Below, in pieces: positions 11,189 through 20,468 of a DNA stretch of 64,000 nt. The stretch is from Dawidia soli (GTDB lineage: Bacteria; Bacteroidota; Bacteroidia; Cytophagales; Cyclobacteriaceae), in contig NZ_JAHESC010000001.1 in NCBI RefSeq assembly GCF_018598185.1, positions 62,001-126,000 on the forward strand, in the 5' to 3' direction. The notes beneath the pieces were generated by a model. It saw nothing but the letters and a program-made list of their open reading frames with translations. It was not told the DNA's origin and searched no databases. Made by a program: the position numbers and the translations under genes. Positions within the stretch are counted from its first letter, which is position 1, and each line of letters starts with the position of its first letter.

Positions 11189-13489
11189 ATGCTAACGCAA
11201 AACCTGGGCTACCCGCGCATCGGTAGCCAACGACAACTGAAAAAAGCCAACGAACAGTACTGGGCCGGCAAGATCGACCTGAACGAGCTCACACAGGTCG
11301 CCCGCACGATCAAAGAAGAGAACTGGCAGACCCAATTGGCCGCCGGCATCGACCTGATCCCCTGCAACGACTTTAGCTTCTACGACCAGGTGCTCGACAC
11401 CAGCCTGCTGCTGGGCGTAATACCGCAACGCTATGCGCCGCTGTTGGCGAAAGCAAAAGGCAACGGCGAAATGGACCTGTATTTTGCCATGGCCCGCGGG
11501 TATCAAAAAGAAGGGTTGGATCTCACCGCCATGGAGATGACCAAATGGCTGGACACCAACTATCATTACATCGTGCCGGAGTTCACCGCCACCCAGGAGT
11601 TTAAGATCCTCTCCGAAAAGATCTTCCGTGAGTATACCAGCGCCAAAGCGTTGCTCGGCCCCAAAGCCAAGCCCGTACTCGTCGGCCCCGTCAGCTACCT
11701 GTTGCTCGGCAAAGAAAAAGAGGCAGGCTTTGAACGCGCAGACCTCGTCAAAAAACTGGTGCCGGTATATGTAGAGATCATCAACCGCCTGCGCCAGCTC
11801 GGCGCAACGTGGATCCAGCTGGACGAGCCCTGCCTGGCATTGGACCTTTCCAAAAAAGAAAAAGAAGCATTTGATTATGCCTACCGCCGTATAGCCAGCC
11901 AGGTAAGCGGCGTCAGGCTCTTGGTGGCAACATATTTCGAAGCCCTCGCAGACAACACCCAGCTGGCCGTAAACCTTCCCATCGATGCGCTGCACATCGA
12001 CCTGGTGCGCGCGCCCGGGCAACTGGACGAAGTGCTCGCGCGGATCCCCGAACAGCTGCAACTGTCGCTCGGCGTGGTCGACGGCCGCAACGTTTGGAAA
12101 AACGACTACGAGCGATCGCTGACCCTCATCGACAAAGCCGTACAGAAGATAGGAGCCGATAGGGTGATCGTGGCACCGTCGTGCTCGCTGCTGCATAGCC
12201 CCATCGACCTCGATCTCGAAACGGCCATCGACCCGGAGATCCGGAACTGGATGGCCTTCGCCAAACAAAAACTGGACGAAGTATCTGCGCTCAAGCAGAT
12301 CGCCGAAGGGAACAACGCGCCGCTCCCGGCAAACCAGCAGGCCCAGGCAAGCCGGCGCGCATCGCAGAAGGTTCACAAGGCCGCCGTCAAGAACCGCGTC
12401 GGCGCCATCACCGAAGCCGATGCAACGCGCACGAGCGCATTCCCCGTACGCCAGCAGCTGCACCACCGGCGCTTTAACCTGCCGGCCTTCCCCACGACAA
12501 CCATCGGATCATTCCCGCAGACCGACGACATCCGCCAGCTGCGCGCCAAACTAAAAAGTGGCGAGCTCACCGTCGCGCAATACGAAAAGTCGATCGAGCA
12601 AGCGACCATCGACGCCATCCGCTGGCAGGAAGAGCTCGGCATCGACGTGCTGGTACACGGCGAGTTCGAGCGTAACGACATGGTAGAATACTTCGGCGAG
12701 CAGCTCGACGGTTTCCTGTTCACGAAGAACGGCTGGGTACAAAGCTACGGTAGCCGTTGCGTGAAGCCGCCGGTGATCTACGGCGACGTAAGCCGCCCGA
12801 AAGACATGACCGTGCGCTGGAGCACCTTTGCCGCCGCCCAGACCGACAAGCCCATGAAAGGCATGTTGACCGGCCCCGTCACCATTCTGCAATGGTCCTT
12901 CGTACGCGACGACCAGTCCCGCGAGCAAACCACCAACCAGATCGCCCTGGCGATTCGCGATGAAGTGTTGGCGTTGGAAAAAGCCGGCATCGGCATCATC
13001 CAGATCGACGAAGCGGCGATCCGCGAAGGCCTCCCGCTGCGCAAAGCCAAACGCGCCCAGTACCTGGCTTGGGCCGTAAAAGCCTTCCGTATCTCGGCCG
13101 GAGGCGTAGAAGACAAGACACAGATCCATACCCACATGTGCTATAGCGAGTTCAACGACATCATCGAGCACATCGCCGCCATGGACGCCGACGTGATCAC
13201 CATCGAGACCTCGCGCTCGCAGATGGAGCTGCTCCAGGCATTCGCGCACTTCGACTATCCCAACGAGATCGGCCCCGGTGTATACGACATCCACTCGCCG
13301 CGCGTACCGACTACCCACGAGATGGCCGCACTGCTGGCCAAAGCCGCCAGCCTGCTGCCCGCGCGACACCTATGGGTGAACCCCGACTGCGGTCTCAAGA
13401 CCCGTAAATGGCCGGAGACAAAAGCCGCCCTGGAGAACATGGTGGCCGCCGCCCGCCAGGCACGGCAGACGATCCCGGTAGACGCATAA
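11189..13489 (+). CDS. metE: Cobalamin-independent methionine synthase
   Basis: Transfers the methyl group of 5-methyltetrahydropteroyl-triglutamate to homocysteine to make methionine in the cytoplasm. The 766-residue length is normal. The zinc ligands are visible: His649 and Cys651 in THMCYSEF, Glu673 in TIETSRS and Cys734 in [15 protein letters not shown], each eight positions beyond the E. coli residues 641/643/665/726. The N-terminal barrel starts with [15 protein letters not shown]. The start codon follows the riboswitch with no Shine-Dalgarno, as is common in this phylum. The upstream cobalamin riboswitch implies repression by B12, and so a B12-dependent MetH elsewhere in the genome. 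Confidence 0.97.
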   Translation: MLTQNLGYPRIGSQRQLKKANEQYWAGKIDLNELTQVARTIKEENWQTQLAAGIDLIPCNDFSFYDQVLDTSLLLGVIPQRYAPLLAKAKGNGEMDLYFAMARGYQKEGLDLTAMEMTKWLDTNYHYIVPEFTATQEFKILSEKIFREYTSAKALLGPKAKPVLVGPVSYLLLGKEKEAGFERADLVKKLVPVYVEIINRLRQLGATWIQLDEPCLALDLSKKEKEAFDYAYRRIASQVSGVRLLVATYFEALADNTQLAVNLPIDALHIDLVRAPGQLDEVLARIPEQLQLSLGVVDGRNVWKNDYERSLTLIDKAVQKIGADRVIVAPSCSLLHSPIDLDLETAIDPEIRNWMAFAKQKLDEVSALKQIAEGNNAPLPANQQAQASRRASQKVHKAAVKNRVGAITEADATRTSAFPVRQQLHHRRFNLPAFPTTTIGSFPQTDDIRQLRAKLKSGELTVAQYEKSIEQATIDAIRWQEELGIDVLVHGEFERNDMVEYFGEQLDGFLFTKNGWVQSYGSRCVKPPVIYGDVSRPKDMTVRWSTFAAAQTDKPMKGMLTGPVTILQWSFVRDDQSREQTTNQIALAIRDEVLALEKAGIGIIQIDEAAIREGLPLRKAKRAQYLAWAVKAFRISAGGVEDKTQIHTHMCYSEFNDIIEHIAAMDADVITIETSRSQMELLQAFAHFDYPNEIGPGVYDIHSPRVPTTHEMAALLAKAASLLPARHLWVNPDCGLKTRKWPETKAALENMVAAARQARQTIPVDA

Positions 13490-13505
13490 CCTAACGAACG
13501 TATAG

Positions 13506-13531
13506 ACTGCGGGCAACAACGCCCGCAGTTT
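13506..13531 (+). terminator. Hairpin after metE (possible terminator or attenuator)
   Basis: ACTGCGGGC (13506-13514), loop AACAAC, GCCCGCAGT (13521-13529) is a perfect 9-bp stem 16 bp after the metE stop. Only a weak pyrimidine tract (TTCCT) follows, so termination may be partial and the MTHFR-like gene could still be read through. Confidence 0.55.
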
Positions 13532-13609
13532 CCTACATTAACGGGGTATACCGTAGGTTAAAAAACGAATAATGAATAACATTGTATAATATTCAAGGCA
13601 CACTGTAGT

Positions 13610-14569
13610 ATGTTTTTAGACAAGATCAAGTCTCGTGAGTCGGGTATCCTCACGTATGGAATCACGCCGCCCAAAATGGGCACCACGCCCGAGCGCACCA
13701 CCGAGATCGCCGGCAAGACCATGGCAAGACTTTTTCCGCTCGACATCGACGCCCTCATCGTGTACGACGTACAGGACGAATCCGCCCGCACATCGGCCGA
13801 AAGACCCTTCCCGTTCTTCCAGGCACAAGACCCGTTTGACTTCGCCCGCCGCTACCTGCAGGACCTCAAAGTGCCGAAGATCATCTACCGCCCCGCCGGC
13901 AAATTCTCAAAAGACGAGCTGTCCGACTGGCTCGAAGAACTTCATACCCATACGTTCTACCCCGTGTTCGTCGGCGTGCCCGCACCGGACTATCCCGTAA
14001 AGACCAGCTTGCCGGAAGCCTACAGGATCTGGAGCAAGCACCAGGCAACGTCCGTCATAGGCGCCGTGACGATCCCCGAAAGACACGCCGTGCTGAACGA
14101 CGAGGACAAACGCATTCTCGACAAAGCCGGCTGCGGCGTATCGTACTTCATCTCCCAGTGCGTCTTTAATGTCGACTATGCCAAACAAGTGATCGCCGAC
14201 CTGGAGCAAACGTGCAAAGCCCGGCAGGCAGACTTCCCCACGATCATTTTCACACTCACCGTCTGTGGCTCCGAAAAGACGCTGAGCTTCATGGACTGGC
14301 TGGGCATCCACGTGCCCGACGATCTGAAGCAGGACTTCCGTACCGCCGGAAATATGCTCGAACGATCCGTACAGGTCTGCCTGGAGATAGCCGCGGAACT
14401 GACGGCATTCTGCGCCGGCCGGGCCATCCCCTTCGGTTTCAACATCGAAAGCGTGGCGATCCGCAACGACGAGATCGAAGCATCGATCTATATGGTGAAT
14501 AAGATCGCCGGGATGTTAGAAAGCACCGGCGTGCGCAAGGCCACCGTTTCACAGTCGTCGGCAGCCTGA
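13610..14569 (+). CDS. Methylenetetrahydrofolate reductase-like protein
   Basis: A 319-residue TIM-barrel protein resembling the divergent MTHFR class: it begins ESGILTYGITPPKMGTTPER and continues DALIVYDVQDESAR and RPFPFFQAQDPFDFARRYL. MTHFRs reduce 5,10-methylene- to 5-methyl-THF with FAD, supplying the methyl donor MetE needs. Its place 120 bp behind riboswitch-controlled metE supports this. Sequence identity to E. coli MetF is clearly low: the classical FSVEFFPPK and ILALRGD motifs are not evident. It could be a MetE-partner MTHFR variant or another folate/C1 barrel enzyme. The partially terminating hairpin between the genes suggests it may share the B12 regulon. Confidence 0.68.
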   Translation: MFLDKIKSRESGILTYGITPPKMGTTPERTTEIAGKTMARLFPLDIDALIVYDVQDESARTSAERPFPFFQAQDPFDFARRYLQDLKVPKIIYRPAGKFSKDELSDWLEELHTHTFYPVFVGVPAPDYPVKTSLPEAYRIWSKHQATSVIGAVTIPERHAVLNDEDKRILDKAGCGVSYFISQCVFNVDYAKQVIADLEQTCKARQADFPTIIFTLTVCGSEKTLSFMDWLGIHVPDDLKQDFRTAGNMLERSVQVCLEIAAELTAFCAGRAIPFGFNIESVAIRNDEIEASIYMVNKIAGMLESTGVRKATVSQSSAA

Positions 14570-14672
14570 CGCGACTTCAGGTCGCCCGCGACGATCCACG
14601 CCGTAATAAAGTCCAACATGTAGCCATTTTGCAACGGGCGCCAGGAGGGGTTTATAAAAGCCGGCTATTTTT

Positions 14673-14680
14673 TACATTTG
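14673..14680 (+). promoter_or_regulatory. Putative -7 element (TACATTTG) immediately before the AraC start
   Basis: TACATTTG matches TAnnTTTG and ends 3 bp before the ATG at 14684, so the predicted transcription start falls at or within the start codon. This also argues against the longer reading that begins at TTG 14678 inside the element. Confidence 0.5.
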
Positions 14681-14683
14681 TCC

Positions 14684-15577
14684 ATGGCTGCCGAATCGCT
14701 AGGCTCTTTTTACCGTCATAAAGTAAGCTCCCCGCATACCGTGGACCCCGGAGGCTTCGGCGAGTTCAATGTCTTCAATATCGAAGAACGCGTGCGTACA
14801 GGACAGTCCTCTCCGGCCTTCGTACGCCGCGATTTTTACAAGATCATGCTGTTCCAGGGTGACAACATATTTCACTACGCGGACAAAAGTATACCGGTAA
14901 GCGGCAGCACGCTGTTATATTTTAATCCATCGGTTCCGTATACCTATGAACCGTTGCATGCCGGCAGCAAAGGTTATTTCTGTGTTTTTAGAGATGGATT
15001 CCTGGGCGAGAATTTAAAAACCGTAAAAGCGCACGCCCTGTTCGCTGCCGGAGCCAAACCGGTATTCCCTTTAAATAAAGAGCAAACACATCAGATAGCG
15101 ATCATCTTCCAGAAGATGGAAGCAGAGGTGCAGTCAACGTTTGCCTACAAGTACGAGCTCATTCGAAGCTATACATTGGAGCTGATCTACCTGGGCCTGA
15201 AACTGAACCCCGCCGACATCACATCGCCGGTGAATGCCGGCACCAGGATCATGGCTGTTTTTAATGAGATCCTCGAACGTCAATTTCCGATAGAACACCC
15301 CGCGCAGCGATTTGATCTTCGATCCCCTCGGAAGATTGCGGATCTATTATCCGTTCACGTCAATTATTTGAACCGCGTTGTTAAACAGCAAAGCGGAAGA
15401 ACAACGTCCGAATACATTGCCGATCGGCTGTCGGCAGAAGCACAGGCCTTGCTAAGGCACACCGACTGGACCGTTTCTGAAATCGGATACGCACTGGGGT
15501 TTGAGACCGCTTCGCAGTTCAATGCTTTTTTTAAAAAACAAACCAGCCATAGCCCTTTGTCATTCCGGAAGGTTTGA
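14684..15577 (+). CDS. AraC family transcriptional regulator
   Basis: About 297 residues with a cupin-like N-terminal half (FGEFNVFNIEERV, then a SGSTLLYFNPSVPYTYEP beta-rich stretch) and a C-terminal AraC domain with DWTVSEIGYALGFETASQFN and the ending HSPLSFRKV. It lies directly before an SDR oxidoreductase gene on the same strand; this AraC+SDR pairing is common in Bacteroidota, where the regulator often controls its neighbour. I chose ATG 14684 because the TTG six bases upstream overlaps a TAnnTTTG promoter element. Base composition here is visibly less GC-rich than in metE, suggesting a different history. Confidence 0.87.
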   Translation: MAAESLGSFYRHKVSSPHTVDPGGFGEFNVFNIEERVRTGQSSPAFVRRDFYKIMLFQGDNIFHYADKSIPVSGSTLLYFNPSVPYTYEPLHAGSKGYFCVFRDGFLGENLKTVKAHALFAAGAKPVFPLNKEQTHQIAIIFQKMEAEVQSTFAYKYELIRSYTLELIYLGLKLNPADITSPVNAGTRIMAVFNEILERQFPIEHPAQRFDLRSPRKIADLLSVHVNYLNRVVKQQSGRTTSEYIADRLSAEAQALLRHTDWTVSEIGYALGFETASQFNAFFKKQTSHSPLSFRKV

Positions 15578-15608
15578 TACAGGATATCATCGGTTTGAAT
15601 TTGATAGT

Positions 15609-15636
15609 TTTGACATCACCGGGCCGCCTAGTTTTG
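15609..15636 (+). promoter_or_regulatory. Putative -33/-7 promoter for the SDR gene
   Basis: TTTG at 15609-15612 and TAGTTTTG at 15629-15636 (TAnnTTTG) are separated by 16 bp, slightly short of the usual 17-23. The -7 element ends 13 bp before the ATG at 15650. This suggests the SDR has its own promoter besides any read-through from the AraC gene. Confidence 0.45.
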
Positions 15637-15649
15637 CCTCAAAAAAAGT

Positions 15650-16483
15650 ATGAGCAAAAGGCAGGTATGGTATATCACCGGCGCATCCAAAGGCATGGGT
15701 CTGTCGCTGGTCCGACAGCTGTTATCGAAAGGTTACCGGGTCATTGCAACAACCCGCAATATCACAGCGTTCGAAGAAATACAGGATAAGGACAATTTTT
15801 TGCCGCTCGCGGTCGACCTGAAAAGCGAGGATGCTGTCGCTGCTTCTTTCCGTGCAGCGGTCGATAAATTCGGAAGTATCGATGTTGTGGTCAATAATGC
15901 AGGGTATGGGCTGGGAGGCGCTGTCGAAGAACTGACACAACATGAGATCCAGGAGAATTTTGAGATCAACTTTTTTGCCGTTGTTCGTGTCATACAGCAC
16001 GCGCTGCCATACTTACGGAAACAACGTAGCGGGTATATAATCAATATCTCCTCCATTGCGGGTTTTGCCCCGGGCATGGGATGGAGTATATACTCCGCCG
16101 CCAAATTTGCAGTCAGTGGACTCTCGCAGGCACTGGCCAACGACCTTAAGCCGCTGGGTATTTATGTGATCAATGTGATGCCCGGCTGGTTCAGGACGAA
16201 CTTTGCCAGACCCGATTCCATTGCCTATGGAAACGCCCGCATCGAAGACTATGATCACCTACGGGCTTCGCATGAAAAAATGCAGCAACTGGATGGCGCG
16301 CAATCGGGAGATCCCGATAAAATAGCAGACGTCTTTATACAGATCGTAAACAGTGCGCTCCCCCCGGTAAACATATTCTTGGGCAGCGATGCCTTTGCCA
16401 GGGCTCAAGAAAAGGTCGTTCAGCTGACAAAAGAGATGGAGCAATGGCAGGCTTCTTCCGGCATCACCGACTTTACAGCTTAG
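15650..16483 (+). CDS. Short-chain dehydrogenase/reductase (SDR) oxidoreductase
   Basis: A classical SDR of 277 residues that reduces or oxidises an alcohol/carbonyl with NAD(P)H. The cofactor motif TGASKGMG is at residues 10-17, NNAG at 82-85, the catalytic Ser at about 134 (INISSIAG), and Tyr148/Lys152 in the YSAAK motif. An Arg in place of an acidic residue at the end of strand 2 (ATTRN, residue 36) suggests an NADP preference, which is inference. It follows an AraC regulator by 72 bp and has its own candidate promoter. The substrate is unknown. Confidence 0.9.
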   Translation: MSKRQVWYITGASKGMGLSLVRQLLSKGYRVIATTRNITAFEEIQDKDNFLPLAVDLKSEDAVAASFRAAVDKFGSIDVVVNNAGYGLGGAVEELTQHEIQENFEINFFAVVRVIQHALPYLRKQRSGYIINISSIAGFAPGMGWSIYSAAKFAVSGLSQALANDLKPLGIYVINVMPGWFRTNFARPDSIAYGNARIEDYDHLRASHEKMQQLDGAQSGDPDKIADVFIQIVNSALPPVNIFLGSDAFARAQEKVVQLTKEMEQWQASSGITDFTA

Positions 16484-16542
16484 CCGGCGACATGCAGGGT
16501 AGGGCATAATGTGCCCTTTTCACGAAGACAGTGCCCCATTGC

Positions 16543-16568
16543 AAATGTAAAACACATCTGTTACATTT
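16543..16568. promoter_or_regulatory. Inverted repeat, candidate PadR operator
   Basis: AAATGTAA (16543-16550) and TTACATTT (16561-16568) form a perfect 8-bp inverted repeat with a 10-bp spacer. It lies 20 bp before the PadR start and overlaps the likely promoter region. It contains the ATGT...ACAT half-sites typical of PadR-family operators. Autoregulation is inferred. Confidence 0.5.
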
Positions 16569-16588
16569 ACTTTACAAAATAGAAGCAA

Positions 16589-16912
16589 ATGGGCAAGGAG
16601 TACCTGGGCGAATTCGAAGAACTGATCCTGACGATGGTGGCGGCCCTGCAAGACGACGCATACGGAGCGGCCATCGCCATGAAGATCGAGACGGAACTGA
16701 AACGGGAGATCACGCTCAGCTCGGTACACATCACCCTGTACCGGCTGGAGGATAAAGGACTGGTGCAGTCGAAGGTCGGTGGTGCGACAAGCGAAAGAGG
16801 AGGGAGGCGGAAGCGGATCTTTACCATCACGCGGCAAGGGCTCGGCATGCTCAAGGCGATGAAAGAATCCCGGATCCAATTGTGGAACATGGTGCCTCAA
16901 CTGAAAATGTAA
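16589..16912 (+). CDS. PadR family transcriptional regulator
   Basis: A 107-residue winged-HTH regulator of the short PadR type (MGKEYLGEFEELILTMVAAL at the N terminus, then DAYGAAIAMKIETEL and the wing GGRRKRIFTITRQG). It has almost no C-terminal dimerisation helix, as in the PadR-s2 subgroup. The following ABC-type permease starts 5 bp after its stop, so they form a two-gene operon. In Cytophagales this PadR-plus-FtsX permease layout is recurrent, and PadR probably controls the permease and itself through the inverted repeat at 16543-16568. The inducer is unknown. Confidence 0.9.
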   Translation: MGKEYLGEFEELILTMVAALQDDAYGAAIAMKIETELKREITLSSVHITLYRLEDKGLVQSKVGGATSERGGRRKRIFTITRQGLGMLKAMKESRIQLWNMVPQLKM

Positions 16913-16917
16913 CGCGC

Positions 16918-19560
16918 ATGAAGCAGCCTGACGATGTCCTGCCGAAATGGTCGATCCGCTTTTTGAATGCCGTCTGCCCGGACTATCTGGCGGAGGAGAT
17001 AGAAGGCGATCTGCTGCAGAAATACCAGTTTGACATCGAGCGGTACGGCGCCCGGAAGGCACGCAAAAAACTGGTCTGGAATATTCTGAGCTTTTCGCAC
17101 CCTTCCATTTTGTTAAGGAACACCATTTCGTTCAGAACAACCCAAACGATCATGTTGAAAAATTACTTCATCACCGCGCTGCGCGCCTCCCAACGGCAAA
17201 AGCTTTATTCACTGATCAACGTTGCCGGCCTCTCCGTGGGGCTGGCGTCCGTATTGCTCATCGGAATATATATCGCCGATGAAGCACGGTATGATCGCCA
17301 TATTCCCGACGCAGAAAGGATCTACCGCGTGGGTATCAACGAAACCTTTAAAGGCGATGAGATCCTGTATTCCAGCACCAGCGCCCCGCTGGCCGCCGCC
17401 ATGCAAGCTGAAATGCCCGATGTCGAAGCCGTCGTGCGCGTGGCGGATATCGACAACCCCGTGCGGTATCACGACAAGGCATTTATTGAAAAACGATTTC
17501 TGGTAGCAGACTCGAACTTTTTTGAATTCTTCGGCCAGGACCTGATCGAAGGCAACGCAAAAGAATGCCTGAAAGGCCCGCAAAAGATCGTGCTCTCCCG
17601 GTCGGCCGCGGAAAAATATTTCGGATACAAAGGCTCCGGCGAGTCGCCGGTCGGCAAACAGCTCATCGTCGGAAGAGATGCAAAGCTTACCGAAGTCACA
17701 GGCATCTTTGAAGATGTACCCGCCGCCACCCACATGAAGTACGACATGGTCCTGTCCATGGAGTCTATACCCTTTGCCACCAACGAATGTTGGGGATGTT
17801 ACGGCGCAAAAACATATTTTAAGACATATCATCAAAAAGGCACCGAAGAGATAGACAGAAAGCTCGATGTATTTGCGCAACAGCGGATCGTACCGGGAAT
17901 TGAGAAGGACCTGGGTATCTCTCATGATCAGTTTGTCAGGAGCGGAGACCACGTAAGCTTTTTTATTCAACCGCTCTTGTCCATTCACCTCCAATCCAAT
18001 CTCACCAACGAATTCGAAGCCAACGGCGATATCCGGTATGTATATATCTTCGGCATCACCGCGATCTTCCTGACCGTGATCGCCTGCATCAACTTCATGA
18101 ACCTGGCCACCGCGCGTGCCGTCAGCCGGGCAAAAGAGGTAGGGGTTAGAAAGACCATGGGCGCCACACGCCATGGGCTGATTCCCCAATTCCTGATGGA
18201 GTCGCTTTTATATGTTTTTGTAGCCGGAGTACTGGCAGTGATACTTACCTACATCGCGCTGGGACCCTTTAACGACCTCACGGGGAAAACCCTGCGCCTG
18301 GACCTGCTGAGCAACCGCTATGTAGTGCCGTCGTTGATCGTATTCCTGGTCGTGGTGGCCCTGCTCGCCGGAACGTATCCGGCCTTTCATCTGACCGCCT
18401 TCAGCCCGGCAAAGGTCTTGAAGGGGAACAGCCTGCACAGCCGCGAAAGATCCTTTCTCCGCAGCACACTGGTCGTCGTTCAGTTCACCATCTCGATGGC
18501 CCTGATCGTCGGTACCATGATCATCTACAAACAAGTACGGTTTATCCGGGACCATAATCTGGGCTTTGACAAGGAAAACATTCTGCGCATCCCGCAAACA
18601 TATGTCCTCGGCGACCATTGCCTCACATTTAAGGATGAATTGATGAAGCACGCAGGATTTGCAAACGCCAGTTTCGCGCAGGCGTTGCCGCCGAATATCC
18701 TCAGCACCGTGTTCCTGAAGGTAAAAGGATCACAGCAACTGGTCGGCACGTACCTGTGCGCGGCCGATCAGGACCTGGTCGCCACCATGGGCTATGAAAT
18801 GAAAAGCGGGCGCTATTTTTCGCGCGACTTTTTATCCGACTCCAGCGCCGTCGTCATCAACGAGGCATGCGCAAAATTATTAGGCGTGGAAGACCACGAA
18901 GGAAAACAGGTCGGGTTTGCGGATGACGACATGTATACCGTCATCGGGATCATGAAGGATTTTAATTTTGAAAGCCTAAAGTCGGAGGTGCAGCCGCTGG
19001 CTATATTCCTGAATCCCGAAGTGAACCGAACGCTGGCCGTTCGGCTCACGCCGGGAGACATGCAGGAGAAAATAGCGTTTGCCGAAGCGACCTGGAAAAA
19101 GTATGCCAACGGCCAACCGTTCGAGTATTCGTTTGTAGACGAAGACTTCGACTCGCTGTTCCGCGCCGAGCAACGGCTGGGCACCGTGTTTGCGGCGTTC
19201 ACCGTCCTGGCTATTCTCATTGCATGCCTGGGCTTGTTCGGTCTGATCACCTATACCGCGGCCCAGCGCACCAAAGAGATCGGCATCCGGAAAATCCTGG
19301 GCGCAACCGCCGGGCAGGTGGCAGTGTTGCTCCTCTCAGACCTGGTGCGGCTCGTGCTTATCTCCTTTGTTATTGCTATACCCCTGGCGTGGTACGGCAT
19401 GGAACAGTGGCTCCAGTCGTTTGCCTACCGAACGGACTTCGATCTGTTTTCCGTGCTCATCGCCGGAGCCTGCGGTCTGCTGATCGCCGTCGGCGCCGTG
19501 GGATACCGGTCGTTCAAAGCCGCGTCGGTCAACCCGGTCGAGTCGCTCAAGAACGAATGA
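16918..19560 (+). CDS. FtsX/MacB-like ABC transporter permease with N-terminal prefix domain
   Basis: An 880-residue inner-membrane permease. Residues about 1-75 form a soluble 'permease prefix' segment (RFLNAVCPDYLAEEIEGDL). Two MacB_PCD/FtsX modules follow: a first TM (LINVAGLSVGLASVLLIGIY), a periplasmic domain, then three TMs (FGITAIFLTVIACINFMN etc.), repeated in the second half, ending NPVESLKNE. Both VGVRKTMGAT and IGIRKILGAT cytoplasmic-loop motifs are present. No ATPase is encoded nearby, so it must use a distant one or act as a mechanotransducing signalling unit. I start at ATG 16918, after the PadR stop, rather than at the in-frame ATG at 16882 inside padR. Substrate unknown; export of peptides or drugs is only a guess. 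Confidence 0.88.
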   Translation: MKQPDDVLPKWSIRFLNAVCPDYLAEEIEGDLLQKYQFDIERYGARKARKKLVWNILSFSHPSILLRNTISFRTTQTIMLKNYFITALRASQRQKLYSLINVAGLSVGLASVLLIGIYIADEARYDRHIPDAERIYRVGINETFKGDEILYSSTSAPLAAAMQAEMPDVEAVVRVADIDNPVRYHDKAFIEKRFLVADSNFFEFFGQDLIEGNAKECLKGPQKIVLSRSAAEKYFGYKGSGESPVGKQLIVGRDAKLTEVTGIFEDVPAATHMKYDMVLSMESIPFATNECWGCYGAKTYFKTYHQKGTEEIDRKLDVFAQQRIVPGIEKDLGISHDQFVRSGDHVSFFIQPLLSIHLQSNLTNEFEANGDIRYVYIFGITAIFLTVIACINFMNLATARAVSRAKEVGVRKTMGATRHGLIPQFLMESLLYVFVAGVLAVILTYIALGPFNDLTGKTLRLDLLSNRYVVPSLIVFLVVVALLAGTYPAFHLTAFSPAKVLKGNSLHSRERSFLRSTLVVVQFTISMALIVGTMIIYKQVRFIRDHNLGFDKENILRIPQTYVLGDHCLTFKDELMKHAGFANASFAQALPPNILSTVFLKVKGSQQLVGTYLCAADQDLVATMGYEMKSGRYFSRDFLSDSSAVVINEACAKLLGVEDHEGKQVGFADDDMYTVIGIMKDFNFESLKSEVQPLAIFLNPEVNRTLAVRLTPGDMQEKIAFAEATWKKYANGQPFEYSFVDEDFDSLFRAEQRLGTVFAAFTVLAILIACLGLFGLITYTAAQRTKEIGIRKILGATAGQVAVLLLSDLVRLVLISFVIAIPLAWYGMEQWLQSFAYRTDFDLFSVLIAGACGLLIAVGAVGYRSFKAASVNPVESLKNE

Positions 19561-19865
19561 GACGTCAGTACGATCTGGGCGGCCGGGTGCCGTAACCACC
19601 TGGGTGCCCCACCCGGCTGACCGGGCATTATTCTCACCATCGAAAACAACGACCGTATAACGCAGTGGCTGTAGACACAGCCCTGCAGGAACAACTCCTG
19701 TGTACGCGCGAGGAGGCCTCCGGCGTTGCATTCCCGGATGAAAAAATGAGAAACGCTCCGCAATCCGTTCCGCACGGCGACGGAACGATTGCCGCATGCT
19801 GGATGTTCAGCAGATACCCGCTATCTTTGAGGCGGAGTGAAGAAAAATAGTAAATAAAAGACCGA
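19561..19865. other. Intergenic region without a gene; one promoter-like element
   Basis: No coding region is supported in this 305-bp gap. It contains a TATCTTTG (19822-19829) that matches the -7 consensus TAnnTTTG and points to the esterase at 19866, giving a predicted leader of about 30 bases. No clear -33 element or rho-independent terminator was seen. Confidence 0.5.
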
Positions 19866-20441
19866 GTGAAACGAATCGTATTTTTTGGCGATAGCCTGAC
19901 AGCGGGATATGGATTAAAAGATCCGGCAGCAGAGTCGTTCCCGGCATTGATCCGCGCCAGGATCGAGGCCGAGAACCTGCGCTATGAGATTGTCAACGCC
20001 GGCATCAGCGGCGACACGTCCTCCGGGGGACTGGGGCGACTGGAGTATTGGATCAGCGCGCCGGTAGAGATCTTCGTACTGGCGCTCGGCATCAACGATG
20101 CCATCCGCGGCTTGCCCGTGTCGTCTACCTACCTCAACCTGAACAGCATTCTGCGAAAGGTTCGATCCAAACACAAAGAGTGCAAGCTGGCCGTCATGGG
20201 AATGGAAATACCCAACCAGCTGGCCCCCGGCAAGTTCGACGAATTCCGGGCGATCTTCCGCAAGCTCGCCGACGAGCACCAGGCAGCGCTGGTCCCGTTT
20301 TTCCTCGAAGGCGTCGCCGGCGTCAGCAACCTGAACCTGCCGGATGGCCTTCACCCTTCCAAAAAAGGCTACGAAGTGATCGCCGCCAACGTTTGGCCTG
20401 TCCTACGCAATCTCATGAGTGACGTAGACGCCCCCGTCTAG
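19866..20441 (+). CDS. SGNH/GDSL hydrolase, arylesterase/TesA-like
   Basis: A 191-residue single-domain esterase or lysophospholipase-type hydrolase. The catalytic Ser10 lies in GDSLTAGYG (block I), the oxyanion residues in ISGDTSSGG (block II) and GIND (75-78, block III), and the catalytic pair Asp160/His163 in DGLHPSKKGYE (block V). Translation starts at GTG, giving MKRIVFF directly at the first strand. No signal peptide is visible, so unlike TesA it is probably cytoplasmic. It is convergent with the MarR-type gene 27 bp downstream. Family is secure; substrate is unknown. Confidence 0.88.
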   Translation: MKRIVFFGDSLTAGYGLKDPAAESFPALIRARIEAENLRYEIVNAGISGDTSSGGLGRLEYWISAPVEIFVLALGINDAIRGLPVSSTYLNLNSILRKVRSKHKECKLAVMGMEIPNQLAPGKFDEFRAIFRKLADEHQAALVPFFLEGVAGVSNLNLPDGLHPSKKGYEVIAANVWPVLRNLMSDVDAPV

Positions 20442-20468
20442 CCGCGGCCCGCGCACGTCGACCGATGA

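Noticed and set aside
11192-12466. A 424-residue minus-strand frame opposite metE
   Set aside because: Long by GC bias only; metE has conserved zinc ligands and a riboswitch in the other orientation.
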